Origin: Dakarella massiliensis
Lineage (GTDB): Bacteria; Pseudomonadota; Gammaproteobacteria; Burkholderiales; Burkholderiaceae_F
Direction of reading: 5' to 3'
Length of the DNA: 64,000 nt
Assembly: GCF_001182045.1 (NCBI RefSeq)
Contig: NZ_CVTY01000007.1
Span: 434,001-498,000 of the forward strand
Numbering within the stretch: position 1 is the stretch's first letter; the number at the start of each line of letters is the position of its first letter. Under the pieces are notes generated by a model, which was not told the origin of the DNA, did not search any database, and saw only the letters and a list, made by a program, of their open reading frames with translations. A program made the translations under genes and the position numbers. This document shows positions 15,806 to 24,339 of the stretch, piece after piece.

Positions 15806-17281
15806 TCAGAACATACCCATACGCTTTTCGTTCAGCGAAATGAAGATGTTCTTCGTCTGGGTATAGGCAGACAGAATCGAGAGATAGGTCTCGCGGCCGA
15901 TACCGGACTGCTTGTAGCCGCCGAACGGGGCGTGAGCCGACAGTTCGTTATAGGTGTTCACCCACATACGGCCGGTGTGGACGCCGCGGGCCACACGGAT
16001 CGCGCGGTTGATATCCTGCGTCCAGACTGCGCCGCCAAGGCCGTAAACCGAGTCGTTCGCGATCGCGAGCGCTTCTTCTTCGGTGTGGAACTTGATCACC
16101 ACGGCAACCGGTCCGAAAATTTCTTCCTGCGCGACGCGCATATCAGGGGTCACATCGCCAAGCAGCGTCGGAGCCATGAAGCAGCCCTTGTCGAGACCGT
16201 CTTCCGTCAGACGGCGGCCGCCGGTAATGACGGTAGCGCCTTCTTCCTTACCGATATCAACGTAGCTGAGAACCTTCTTCAGCTGACGCTCATCAACGAG
16301 AGCACCGACCTGCACGCCTTCTTCCCACGGACGGCCCACCTTAACCGCTTCGAATTCCTTCTTCAGGGCAGCAATGAACTTGTCATAGATCGTGTCCTGA
16401 ACAAGGATGCGGGAGCCGGCGCAGCAGACCTGGCCCTGATTGAAGAGAATGCCCATCTGAGCGCCTTCGAGCGCCTTATCAAAGTTGCAGTCGTCGAAGA
16501 TGATGTTCGCGGACTTGCCGCCGAGTTCAAGCGTCGCCGGGATGATGCGCTTCGCGGCAGCCAGACCCACGTTGCGGCCCACTTCAGTGGAACCCGTGAA
16601 GGCGAGCTTCGCGAAGCCCGGATGCTCGAGGATCGCCTGACCAGCCACGCGGCCGGAACCCGGGAGAACGTTCACAACGCCGGCCGGGAGGATATCCTTC
16701 AGGAGCTTCGCGAGTTCAAGAATGGAGAGCGGCGTGTCAGAAGCCGGCTTGATCACGACCGTATCGCCGGCAGCGAGCGCCGGGGCGAGCTTCCAGCAGG
16801 CCATCAGGTACGGGAAGTTCCACGGAATGATCTGACCCACAACGCCGAGCGGCTCGTGAAGCACGAGAGAGAGCGTGTTTTCGTCAATCTGAGCGGCGCG
16901 GCCTTCGGCAGCGCGCAGCACGCCGGCGAAATAGCGGAAGTGATCGGCACCGGCCGGGATATCAATATTGCGGGTCTCGCGGAAGGGCTTGCCGTTATCG
17001 AGCATTTCCACCGTGGCAAGACGCTCGACGTTCGCGTCAATCGCGTCCGCGATCTTCAGAAGCAGAGCGGCACGCTCAGCAGGCGACGTCTTGCTCCAGG
17101 TCTTGAACGCTTCGGTAGCGACCTTGACCGCGCGGTCCACGTCTTCCGGGGTCGCGGCAGACACATCGGCGAGCTTTTCGCCGTTTGCCGGACACACGGT
17201 CGCGAAAGTCTTTCCGTCAGAGGACGGCACGAATTCGTTATTGATGAATAGACCGTAGGACGCATCACAAATGTTGTTCAT
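15806..17281 (-). CDS. NAD(P)-dependent aldehyde dehydrogenase
   Basis: A 491-residue ALDH-superfamily enzyme oxidising an aldehyde to its acid. Visible features: 'GQIIPWNFPYLMACWKLAPAL' and 'VVIKPASDTP' (cofactor binding), 'FTGSTEVGR' (Rossmann loop), the general base Glu in 'LELGGKSANIIF', the catalytic Cys in 'GQVCCAGSR' and 'EEIFGPVAVV'. Length and C-terminus 'QTKNIFISLNEKRMGMF' resemble the AldB/ExaC acetaldehyde dehydrogenases. The ATG at 17281 with AGGAG was chosen over a GTG at 17287, which is too close to that site. Monocistronic. Confidence 0.92.
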   Translation of the reverse strand: MNNICDASYGLFINNEFVPSSDGKTFATVCPANGEKLADVSAATPEDVDRAVKVATEAFKTWSKTSPAERAALLLKIADAIDANVERLATVEMLDNGKPFRETRNIDIPAGADHFRYFAGVLRAAEGRAAQIDENTLSLVLHEPLGVVGQIIPWNFPYLMACWKLAPALAAGDTVVIKPASDTPLSILELAKLLKDILPAGVVNVLPGSGRVAGQAILEHPGFAKLAFTGSTEVGRNVGLAAAKRIIPATLELGGKSANIIFDDCNFDKALEGAQMGILFNQGQVCCAGSRILVQDTIYDKFIAALKKEFEAVKVGRPWEEGVQVGALVDERQLKKVLSYVDIGKEEGATVITGGRRLTEDGLDKGCFMAPTLLGDVTPDMRVAQEEIFGPVAVVIKFHTEEEALAIANDSVYGLGGAVWTQDINRAIRVARGVHTGRMWVNTYNELSAHAPFGGYKQSGIGRETYLSILSAYTQTKNIFISLNEKRMGMF

Positions 17282-17812
17282 AAACACTCCTCATGTTAAG
17301 CGGGGTCCGCTCTTCCCCTGCCCTGGAGCCGCGCGGTGACCGCGCTCACTCCGCCGGTATCCCGGCTAAGAGCTAGTGGCAAACCCTCAGTTAGACGATA
17401 CTACTCCGTCTTTTCTCAAATGTCTGAAACGATTCTAGGCAAACTGGAAAAAAGTGGGAGGCCTTTTTCCGTGACAAAAAAGGGGACATGTGCCTAGATC
17501 AATAATGCGCTTTCCTTAATTTTTTCTTAATTGAAAACAGAGATGTAACACGAAATGAAATAAGTGAAAATCCTTAAGGCGTTACGATTTTCCGTCTTCA
17601 GGCAGTTTTCATCGGTTCCCGGCAGCAGCCTTCCATGTCCCGTCCGGCCGGGATTTTTCGCATTTGAGAATCATTAGCAATCAACAGCTTCCGTCATCCG
17701 TCTGACCCCGGGGAGGATTTTACACGCTTTCAAAAACTGTCCCGTTCCTACCAAATTTATGGTAGCCTCACTTCGTTGAAATGTTTTCTGACACAGATCC
17801 GCTGGACCCGTT
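17282..17812. other. Divergent intergenic region, 531 bp
   Basis: It holds the promoters of the aldehyde dehydrogenase (minus) and the transposase-derived gene (plus). AT-rich around 17500-17560. No reading frame, terminal inverted repeat or convincing promoter pair was identified. Confidence 0.4.
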
Positions 17813-18943
17813 ATGGCTGAGAAGAAGATTTCCGAAAAATCAGAACTCCGGTCCCGCCGCAGGAGCGGCCAGGGGACAGACTGTCTCGTTCAGATTCTTC
17901 TTAACGCCTATAAGGGGTCGGATGAGGCGCTGCCTCCCGAGCTTGAAAGCCTGAAGGAGGAGCTTCAGGGAGAGCTCACTTCCCCCGCGCTTCTGAAGGC
18001 CGGAAAGCCGCTCGATCATCATTCGATGGGCTTCTTTCCCCATATCGAAAAAGAGGCGTATCAGCTCGCGCGGATCGGCAAGACGGATACCGAAATCCAC
18101 GATTCCATTCTTTCCCGCCACGGCACCCGGGTAACGCGGGAGTTTATTGAGGCCGCGGTCGGAAAGCTGCAGGGCGGCACGGATCTCTGGAGCGAGGGAC
18201 CGGCGCCTGAGACGCTGCCCATCCTCTTCATCAAGCCCATCAAGGTAAGGAAGCAGGATGGCGGCCGCGTGACCGAGCTCCTCGCCGCACTCGCCTTTTC
18301 CTTTGATAAGAAGGGCGTTCCGGTGTCACTTGGCGGCTGGATCGCCGGAAACGCGATTGAGCTTCCCCGATCCGTTTTCACGTCACTTCGTGTCCGGGGA
18401 CTCTCGGACGCCGCATTCATCGCCGTGCCGCCCGACGACACGGAGCCCTTCTGGTCTGACGCGGCGCAGCGATTCTTCCCGCAGGCGACGATCATCCAGG
18501 ATCTTTCCGCCATGTACTATCCGCTCACGCTTCCCTTCGCAAAGATCAGCAAAGCGCGGCTCACAAGGGAACGGAACCGGATCGCGGCCGCTGTCGCGGA
18601 AGAAGACTGGGAGAAGGCAAGCGGCGCACTGAACACCGCGGCAGATGACTGGGGAAAGGTGAATCCCGCGCTCGGTGCCGCGCTTCACTTCGCAATACCG
18701 GTGCTCCTTTCGCTCTTCTCGCTCCCCGCCCCGATCCGGCGCGCGGTGCTCCAGGGAATCGATATGCACCCGATCGCGGATGAGATGATCTCGCAGGAGA
18801 AATTCCGCCAGACCGGACTGCGCGCAGACCCCATGAAGCGGCTGTACTTCGCGCAGCTCCACAGCGAACCCGACTGGGCAAAGCCTGTTACACGGTTCAG
18901 TCAGGTGCTCCGGGAAATCGGAAAACTTTCAGAAGGTTCCTGA
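17813..18943 (+). CDS. IS256/mutator-transposase-derived protein lacking catalytic residues
   Basis: A 376-residue protein that follows the IS256 (mutator-type) transposase layout from end to end: helix-turn-helix-like 'YQLARIGKTDTEIHDSILSRHG' (residues 83-104), the 'PILFIKPIKVRKQDGGRV' strand (136-153), 'GLSDAAFIAVPPDDTEPFWSDAAQRFFP' in place of the DGLKGF-EAIEAVFP block, 'GALNTAADDWGKVNPALG' and 'LPAPIRRAVLQG'. The first catalytic Asp (IS256 FLDA) is Lys141 and the Glu of TNAIESLN is His319; the middle Asp block is rearranged. Base composition matches the neighbours and no inverted repeats are visible, so this looks like a domesticated, non-transposing relative rather than an active IS. Function unknown. 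Confidence 0.7.
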   Translation: MAEKKISEKSELRSRRRSGQGTDCLVQILLNAYKGSDEALPPELESLKEELQGELTSPALLKAGKPLDHHSMGFFPHIEKEAYQLARIGKTDTEIHDSILSRHGTRVTREFIEAAVGKLQGGTDLWSEGPAPETLPILFIKPIKVRKQDGGRVTELLAALAFSFDKKGVPVSLGGWIAGNAIELPRSVFTSLRVRGLSDAAFIAVPPDDTEPFWSDAAQRFFPQATIIQDLSAMYYPLTLPFAKISKARLTRERNRIAAAVAEEDWEKASGALNTAADDWGKVNPALGAALHFAIPVLLSLFSLPAPIRRAVLQGIDMHPIADEMISQEKFRQTGLRADPMKRLYFAQLHSEPDWAKPVTRFSQVLREIGKLSEGS

Positions 18944-18972
18944 TTTCTCTCGCAGCGGCTGCTTCCGGCCAT

Positions 18973-19016
18973 AAAAAATGGGGCGCGTTCTGATCACTCA
19001 CCTGTTCAGAACGCAC
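18973..19016 (-). terminator. Terminator of the PiT operon
   Basis: GGGG(C/T)GCGTTCTGA arms pair across a 12-base loop (one mismatch); on the minus strand the stem is followed by ATTTTTT. It lies past the stop of the coiled-coil gene at 19222. Confidence 0.75.
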
Positions 19017-19221
19017 CCCCCGCTCAGCGGCCTCTCAGGGCAAGCAAGAGACCGCTTCACTCAAAAAAGCTTCCGAAGGCCTGACCACCATCAACCTCCT
19101 CCGAAAGCATTCCCCCTGGAAAGCCCGAGGGTTCGGAAAAATCCCTAGGCTCTCGGCTGTGCGGCCAGCGTCCGGTCCGAACGGGCCGCCGGGAAAGGCC
19201 GCATTTCCTGCGAACGGAAAA

Positions 19222-19830
19222 TCAGGAATTCGCAGTATTCGACACCGCGATCGCGACTTCGGTCGGCACCGGTTCAGAGGCCTTCACGGGCTTCTTCTCC
19301 GATTTCGGCTTCGATTCCGACCGAACGTCTGCCTGAGGCTCTGCCCCGGCTTCAGGCTGCGCAGCCGCGTCTTTCGTGTCTTTCGTGTCTTTCGCCGCCT
19401 TCTCAGCCTTCTTCGCCTCCTGGCGGGCTTTCTTAGCCGCTTTTTCAGCTGCCTCGCGGTCCGCCTTTTCAGCTTTCTTCGCGGCTTTCAGACGCTCCTT
19501 TTCCTTTTCCTTTTCCTTCTCTTTCTCTTCACGCTCAAGCTCCGCAAGAACCTTTTCGTTCTTCTTCGCCTGACGGGCCGCGGCCTTTTCAGCCGCGCGG
19601 CGCTCTTCGCGTTCCTCGAGATACTCCATCAGTTCATCCACGGTCGCGAATACATCATGCGGCTCGTCGACGACTTTGCTTTCGATATGCTGCTTCGCGA
19701 CCTGCGCGAGGAACAGCGTGAGTCCGGTTTCAATCGAAAGCCCAGCTTCGTGGAAAGCCTCTTCCGCCGCGTCATAGAGGTCGTGCTCAAGCTTGAAGCG
19801 GATTTCAGCGCGTCCATGCTTCTTCGTCAT
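19222..19830 (-). CDS. RelB/DinJ-like ribbon-helix-helix protein with a long charged coiled coil
   Basis: A 202-residue two-part protein. Residues 8-48 ('AEIRFKLEHDLYDAAEEAF', 'SIETGLTLFLAQVAK') resemble the RelB/DinJ antitoxin ribbon-helix-helix domain. Residues 65-150 are an almost uninterrupted Lys/Glu/Ala/Arg helix, including a KEKEKEKE run encoded by a six-base repeat, and then a Pro/Ala/Glu/Thr-rich low-complexity tail. No toxin gene is next to it. Its ATG overlaps the stop of the phosphate transporter (ATGA), so it is translated with it, which suggests a role tied to phosphate uptake rather than toxin control. Confidence 0.75.
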   Translation of the reverse strand: MTKKHGRAEIRFKLEHDLYDAAEEAFHEAGLSIETGLTLFLAQVAKQHIESKVVDEPHDVFATVDELMEYLEEREERRAAEKAAARQAKKNEKVLAELEREEKEKEKEKEKERLKAAKKAEKADREAAEKAAKKARQEAKKAEKAAKDTKDTKDAAAQPEAGAEPQADVRSESKPKSEKKPVKASEPVPTEVAIAVSNTANS

Positions 19831-22220
19831 ATTTTCGTTTCCTTATTCACAAACGGTGCGGAGAGGCTCACCGGGGTATCAGCCATCATGGCGGCCCCCG
19901 TCACAGCGCCCTTGCGGGTTCCGGGGAAAACCGGGCGGCCCGAGTCTTCAGGTACAGCCGCCGAGTGCGCTTCGTTCAGCACATCAAGCTTTTCCTTCCG
20001 GCACACCTGATTCAGGTGCCACTGCAGCGTCACCACAATTTCGTAGCGGTTGATGAGTTCACGGACAAACTGCACGAGGGCGAGGTAGAGTTCAGACCCG
20101 CGGAGCGAGAGGCCAAAGCGGTTCACGTCAGACAGCACCGCTTCCTGGCTCTGATCCACAAGCTCAGAGAGGTTCTTCATCCGGGTGTGAAGCGGCGTGA
20201 GGTCGCCACCAACCTTGCAGAACGTCGCCACGTCGCGCCGTGCCGCATCCACTTCAACAGAAAGCCGCTTCAGGTATTCAGCGAGTTCCCCCGTAAAGAC
20301 ACGGTGGCGGTTCGCGACATGATCCCGCGTGAGAGTCGACGTGCGGGCGAGCGTCCGGGCTATTTCACGCATACCGGTGAAGCTGCGGTAGTAGAAGTAC
20401 TTCGCGTCGCTGTCCGCGCGGTCTGTCGGATGCTTCGCCATCTGGTAGTAAAGCGAGCGTTTTTCGGTGAGCTCGTCGAGGCATTCGCTCGCGCGGTTCA
20501 CAACACGGCGCAGCGTCCGCTCATCGTCATTCAGGAACCCGTAGACCATCGCGCCGTAGAGTTCTGACGCGTTATCAAAGTGGCGCGGAATTTCGTGATC
20601 GAGCATCGTACGGATACCGTCGCGGTCCGTCAGACGGATCCTTTCCTTCTCAGCCTCTTCGACCTTGTTCGCCCAGAAGTTCGTCTTCACGATGACAGCG
20701 ATCGCGAGCACCATCAGAAGCACGGACACCACTTCACCGCCCTTAAGCACCAGGGTCGCGGCGATCGCTGCGGCAACGAACGCGGAGAATGCAGTGACAA
20801 ACCAGCCGGAAATCACGGTGATCACACCGGACACACGGTACACAGCCGTTTCACGGTCCCAGGCGCGGTCAGCGAACGACGATCCCATCGCCACCATGAA
20901 GGTCACGTAGGTAGTGGAAAGCGGAAGCTTAAGGGACGTCGCGGACGCGATCAGAATCGCAGACACGATGAGATTAAGAGACGCGCGGATGTAGTCAAAC
21001 GGCAGCGCTTCCTCGCCCTTCTCAAGCGGTTTCGGCTCAAAGCGGCTCGCAAGGAACTTGAGGAACGGCTTCGGGAGGACTGAGGTGAGGAAAGCTCCCA
21101 CCTTCATCGCGCCCTTCACCACGATACGGCCCGGGAGCGTCGCGCCGAACTGTTCCTTTTCACCCGCGGCAGAAGAGCTGAGGTTCACAGAGGTTTCAAT
21201 CACGTGACGTGCGCTCTTCGACGTGAAAAGCGTGACCACCATGATGACCCCCGAGAGAAGAAGCAGCGCGGTCGGTGCCGGGATTGCCTGCTCGAGACCC
21301 GCCATCGTGAAGGTAGAGGCCGAAGCGCCGGCTCCAGCCGCTTCAAAGATGTGAGCGCTGTCAAGCGCCGCGATCGGAACACCGACGAAATTCACGAGGT
21401 CGTTTCCGGCAAACGCGAAAGCGAGCGCGAAAGTACCGGCGAGAATGATGATCCGGAAAACGTTCGTCTTAAAGAACATCATCCCAAGCTGCAGGAGAAT
21501 CGAGCAGATGACGAAGATCCCAAAAACGAGCTCCGTGCCATAAGCGTCAAAAAACGCGAGCACGTCAGGCGTCATGAAGGAAGCGCCCTTCGCTCCCTTC
21601 ATCACGAGGAAGTAGAAGATCATCGCGAGCGAAAAACCGCCGTAGATGCCGCCGAGTTTCTTGAAGAGACGGTCATAGCGGAAGGTGAAGATCACGCGGG
21701 TGATCCACTGCACGATGACGCCAGCGAGGAACGCGACAACGACCGAGACGAGAATCGCGGAAATCATCCCGAGCGCCTTCGAGTCACTGATATAAGCGCC
21801 GAACCCAAGCGCGGACTCGCCGTTCTGGATCAGACGGTTGATCGCAACGCCGGCCGCCGCGCCGAGGAGCTCGAACACGATCGAAACCGTGGTCGAGGTC
21901 GGGAGGCCCATCTTATTGAAGACGTTCAGCAGCAGGACGTCCGTCACCATTACCGCGAAGTAAATGGCAATTACGTCAGAGAACGAGAACATCGAGGGAT
22001 GGAAAACGCCGCTGCGGGCAATTTCCATCATGCCGCCCGAGAACGTCGCGCCAAGCAGCACGCCGACCGCGGCAACACCGAGCACCACCTTAAAGGGCGC
22101 GATGCGGCTGCCGACAGCGGAATTCAGAAAGTTGACGGCGTCGTTACTGACGCCCACGAAAAGGTCCACCGCGGCAAGAATCGCGAGGAACACAAGGAGA
22201 ACAAGAAAGAATGTATCCAT
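19827..22220 (-). CDS. PiT-family inorganic phosphate transporter with PhoU-like C-terminal domain
   Basis: A 797-residue protein. The N-terminal two thirds form a PiT permease with the duplicated signature elements 'GVSNDAVNFLNSAVGSRIAP' (residues 23-42) and 'AGNDLVNFVGVPIAA', plus 'GLPTSTTVSIVFELLGA' and 'LKLPLSTTYVTFMVAMGSS'. The last about 260 residues are soluble and helical ('HFDNASELYGAMVYGFLNDD', 'SECLDELTEKR'), resembling PhoU, which would regulate uptake. It moves phosphate with a coupled cation across the inner membrane. Four tandem Pho boxes upstream (22378-22421) indicate PhoB control. The ATG at 22220 has no strong ribosome-binding site. Confidence 0.92.
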   Translation of the reverse strand: MDTFFLVLLVFLAILAAVDLFVGVSNDAVNFLNSAVGSRIAPFKVVLGVAAVGVLLGATFSGGMMEIARSGVFHPSMFSFSDVIAIYFAVMVTDVLLLNVFNKMGLPTSTTVSIVFELLGAAAGVAINRLIQNGESALGFGAYISDSKALGMISAILVSVVVAFLAGVIVQWITRVIFTFRYDRLFKKLGGIYGGFSLAMIFYFLVMKGAKGASFMTPDVLAFFDAYGTELVFGIFVICSILLQLGMMFFKTNVFRIIILAGTFALAFAFAGNDLVNFVGVPIAALDSAHIFEAAGAGASASTFTMAGLEQAIPAPTALLLLSGVIMVVTLFTSKSARHVIETSVNLSSSAAGEKEQFGATLPGRIVVKGAMKVGAFLTSVLPKPFLKFLASRFEPKPLEKGEEALPFDYIRASLNLIVSAILIASATSLKLPLSTTYVTFMVAMGSSFADRAWDRETAVYRVSGVITVISGWFVTAFSAFVAAAIAATLVLKGGEVVSVLLMVLAIAVIVKTNFWANKVEEAEKERIRLTDRDGIRTMLDHEIPRHFDNASELYGAMVYGFLNDDERTLRRVVNRASECLDELTEKRSLYYQMAKHPTDRADSDAKYFYYRSFTGMREIARTLARTSTLTRDHVANRHRVFTGELAEYLKRLSVEVDAARRDVATFCKVGGDLTPLHTRMKNLSELVDQSQEAVLSDVNRFGLSLRGSELYLALVQFVRELINRYEIVVTLQWHLNQVCRKEKLDVLNEAHSAAVPEDSGRPVFPGTRKGAVTGAAMMADTPVSLSAPFVNKETKI

Positions 22221-22581
22221 AATGGTGAGTGATGGAAGTAGGAATCTGTTGTCGGAAGCTGGAGATCAGGCCCGTCAGATGCCAGTTTTTTACTTGCCCA
22301 TAAAAAACCGGTAAGGCCCACTCCGCCTCCATTAGCGGTGCTGAGTATGCCGGGCGAATATGTCAGAAAGGCTTCAGCAAGATGACAGTTCCGTGACAGA
22401 TTTATGACGGAACCATGACAACGAATAAAATCAGTGGGTTGCGTAAACAGAATTCGTCAAAAAATGTCTCGGAAATCGGGTTTGAACCGTGAAAAAGGAT
22501 CGGCCCCGGCGAGGATCCAGGCTCATCCTCAGCCGGCAGCCCTTCATAATTCAGTTTCAGGTATCAGGAGGAAACCACATC
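22221..22581. other. Divergent intergenic region, 361 bp
   Basis: It contains the Pho-box array for the phosphate transporter and the leader of the tag gene. No additional reading frame is convincing. Confidence 0.5.
22378..22421 (-). promoter_or_regulatory. Array of four Pho boxes
   Basis: On the minus strand four direct repeats with an exact 11-base period: TTGTCATGGTT, CCGTCATAAAT, CTGTCACGGAA, CTGTCATCTTG. This matches the PhoB target (CTGTCAT plus 4 AT-rich bases) in number and spacing. It lies about 160 bases upstream of the PiT start and points at that gene. Confidence 0.85.
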
Positions 22582-23199
22582 ATGACAAACGACCGCTGCT
22601 GCGCCTGGGGCGCCTCGGGGTCCAGAGCGATGCGCGAGTATCACGACACCGAGTGGGGTGTGCCGACGATTGACGAAAAGCGTCTGTTTGAATTTCTGAT
22701 TCTGGAATCCGCTCAGGCCGGTCTCTCCTGGGCCACGATCCTCGGGAGACGTGAGGGATACCGGAAAGCCTTCGCGGGGTTTGATCCGGAGGCTGTCGCT
22801 TCTTTCCGTGAGGCAGATGTCAATCGCCTGCTTCTCGACCCGGGCATCATCCGGAACCGGATGAAAATCGAGGCCGCGATTACGAACGCCCGGGCTCTCA
22901 TTGATATCCGGGAAAGGACAGGATCCTTTGTCCGCTGGTACTGGAGCTTCACGGATGGATGGCCGATTGAGAACGCGTGGACGGATGAGTCGCAGGTGCC
23001 TCCCTCCACGCCGTTCTCCGACCGGGTCGCGAAGGAATTCAAAGCGAAGGGCTTTCGCTTTCTCGGCACCACGATCCTCTACTCCTTCATGCAGGCGACC
23101 GGCATGGTGAATGATCACGTAACGCGCTGCAGCCGGTACGAATCTATACGCACGCTCGGGCTCTCATTCGGAAAAAATATTTCCTCCTCTATAGGCTAG
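22582..23199 (+). CDS. tag: DNA-3-methyladenine glycosylase I
   Basis: A 205-residue base-excision repair enzyme that removes 3-methyladenine. It has the Tag hallmarks: N-terminal 'RCCAWG' and 'YHDTEWGVP' with the Cys and His zinc ligands, 'LFEFLILESAQAGLSWATIL' (with the base-contacting Glu/Trp), and C-terminal 'GTTILYSFMQATGMVNDHVTRCSR' providing the remaining His and Cys zinc ligands. The ATG at 22582 has AGGAGG upstream; an upstream in-frame ATG at 22489 would add 31 unconserved residues. The stop is TAG. Confidence 0.95.
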   Translation: MTNDRCCAWGASGSRAMREYHDTEWGVPTIDEKRLFEFLILESAQAGLSWATILGRREGYRKAFAGFDPEAVASFREADVNRLLLDPGIIRNRMKIEAAITNARALIDIRERTGSFVRWYWSFTDGWPIENAWTDESQVPPSTPFSDRVAKEFKAKGFRFLGTTILYSFMQATGMVNDHVTRCSRYESIRTLGLSFGKNISSSIG

Positions 23200-23267
23200 A
23201 GGCAATACCTAGAGAGTGTCTTTGCGCTAGTCTTTCCTACGTACTGTTTTTCTGTAAGGAGAAAGTC

Positions 23268-23771
23268 ATGGAATTCCGTGAAACGCTGGCCCGCCGTCGT
23301 TCTTCCAGAGCCTATGAGACGACGCCCGTGTCAGATGAAGCTTTGGACACGATTCTTGCCGCGGGCCGCGCGGCTCCGGTCGGCATGGGGGAATACGGCA
23401 CCGTGCACCTCACGGTGGTCACCGGACGCGAAAAAATGGCGGAACTCCGGAATTTCTTCATGGCATCAGAAAGCCACGATCCGCTGTACGGCGCCCCCGC
23501 CTTCATCGTGGTTTCCGCGAAGCCCGGCACGGTAGGTACGCTTGACGCCGGAGCGATCATTGAAAATATGCTGCTCGCCGCGGCGGACCTCGGCCTTGGA
23601 ACCTGCTTCATCGCGGGCTGCCTTCTCGGAACGAAAGACCCCGCGAAACTCCGTTCGATTCTTCAGATCCCTGAGGGGTTTGAAGTGAAGTCCGGCATCA
23701 CGCTGGGACACATCACGGACTCCGTTCCCGCAAAGACGCTCACGGAACGCTTCAGCTGCACCCGTCTCTGA
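23268..23771 (+). CDS. Nitroreductase family protein (short)
   Basis: A 167-residue FMN-dependent nitroreductase-fold protein. The N-terminal 'RRSSRAYETTPVSDEALDTILAAGRAAP' (in two parts: RRSSRAYETTPVSDEAL and ILAAGRAAP) is the phosphate/FMN-binding Arg-Ser-Arg signature, and 'DAGAIIENMLLAAADLGLGTCFIAG' the central helix. It would use NAD(P)H to reduce an unknown nitro or quinone compound. Good GGAG site 9 bases before ATG. It is followed closely by an ACT-domain gene and another nitroreductase, all on the plus strand. Confidence 0.88.
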   Translation: MEFRETLARRRSSRAYETTPVSDEALDTILAAGRAAPVGMGEYGTVHLTVVTGREKMAELRNFFMASESHDPLYGAPAFIVVSAKPGTVGTLDAGAIIENMLLAAADLGLGTCFIAGCLLGTKDPAKLRSILQIPEGFEVKSGITLGHITDSVPAKTLTERFSCTRL

Positions 23772-23807
23772 TCAGAGACGCCTTAGAAAAAATAAACAGA
23801 GAATCCG

Positions 23808-24197
23808 ATGACGAATGCCCTGAAGATTGAAACCTTCCCCTACTACTTCGCGATCGCAAAAATCCGGAATCCCGCTTCTATCAACTGGAAGTCACCGTTT
23901 GTCTTTGTCGGGAAGACGGATGATGAGCTTTCGCTTGTGGCGCTTGAGTCAGAGGTGCCTTCTGACGCCTATCCCGTCGACCGGGGCTACCGCATGATGC
24001 GGGTCGCAGGGACGCTCGACATGTCACTCACCGGCATTCTGGCCCGGATCTCCAAGGTACTCGCTGATGAGGAGATCCCGATTTTCGCAGTCTCCACCTA
24101 CAACACGGACTACATCCTGGTGAAGAGTCATACCTTCAGAAACGCGATCCAGGCGCTCAGCCGCGCGGGGTACCTCGTGTCGAACGAAATTTCCTGA
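23808..24197 (+). CDS. ACT-domain protein (CASTOR/DUF-type)
   Basis: A 129-residue cytosolic protein with two ACT-like halves. The family pattern 'KSPFVFVGKTDDELSLVALES' style opening (seen as 'FVFVGKTDDELSLV') and 'DMSLTGILARISKVLADEEIPIFAVSTYNTDYILVK' (seen in parts) is that of small bacterial ACT proteins that bind amino acids. Specific ligand unknown. It lies 36 bases after the first nitroreductase and ends before a terminator, so the two probably form an operon. Confidence 0.85.
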   Translation: MTNALKIETFPYYFAIAKIRNPASINWKSPFVFVGKTDDELSLVALESEVPSDAYPVDRGYRMMRVAGTLDMSLTGILARISKVLADEEIPIFAVSTYNTDYILVKSHTFRNAIQALSRAGYLVSNEIS

Positions 24198-24238
24198 ATC
24201 CTGAGGTACGCGGGACTAAAATTTCCGGTATCCGGTGA

Positions 24239-24272
24239 AACCGGCGCGGCATCCGCCGCCCCGGTTTTTTTC
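24239..24272 (+). terminator. Rho-independent terminator
   Basis: ACCGGCGCGGC/GCCGCCCCGGT stem with imperfect centre followed by TTTTTTT, about 45 bases past the ACT gene. Confidence 0.8.
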
Positions 24273-24339
24273 CGCCCTTTGAAAGCCTCCCGCGGAGCTT
24301 TTCCTCCGCGATGCATCTTTTTATCGGGACCTTTCCGTC

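Noticed and set aside
17813..18943. An active IS256 insertion sequence.
   Set aside because: Catalytic residues are replaced, no terminal inverted repeats or target duplication are visible, and composition matches the host.
19222..19830. A type II toxin-antitoxin system.
   Set aside because: Only a RelB-like head is present; no toxin gene lies on either side and the gene is coupled to PiT.
21204..22232. A 342-codon open frame on the plus strand opposite PiT.
   Set aside because: It is extremely charged (Arg/His/Glu), the signature of an antisense reading of a GC-rich membrane-protein gene, and PiT is certain.
23763..23780. The perfect palindrome CGTCTCTGATCAGAGACG over a nitroreductase stop codon.
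   Set aside because: Too short and without a T-run; it could be chance in coding sequence and no function is supported.
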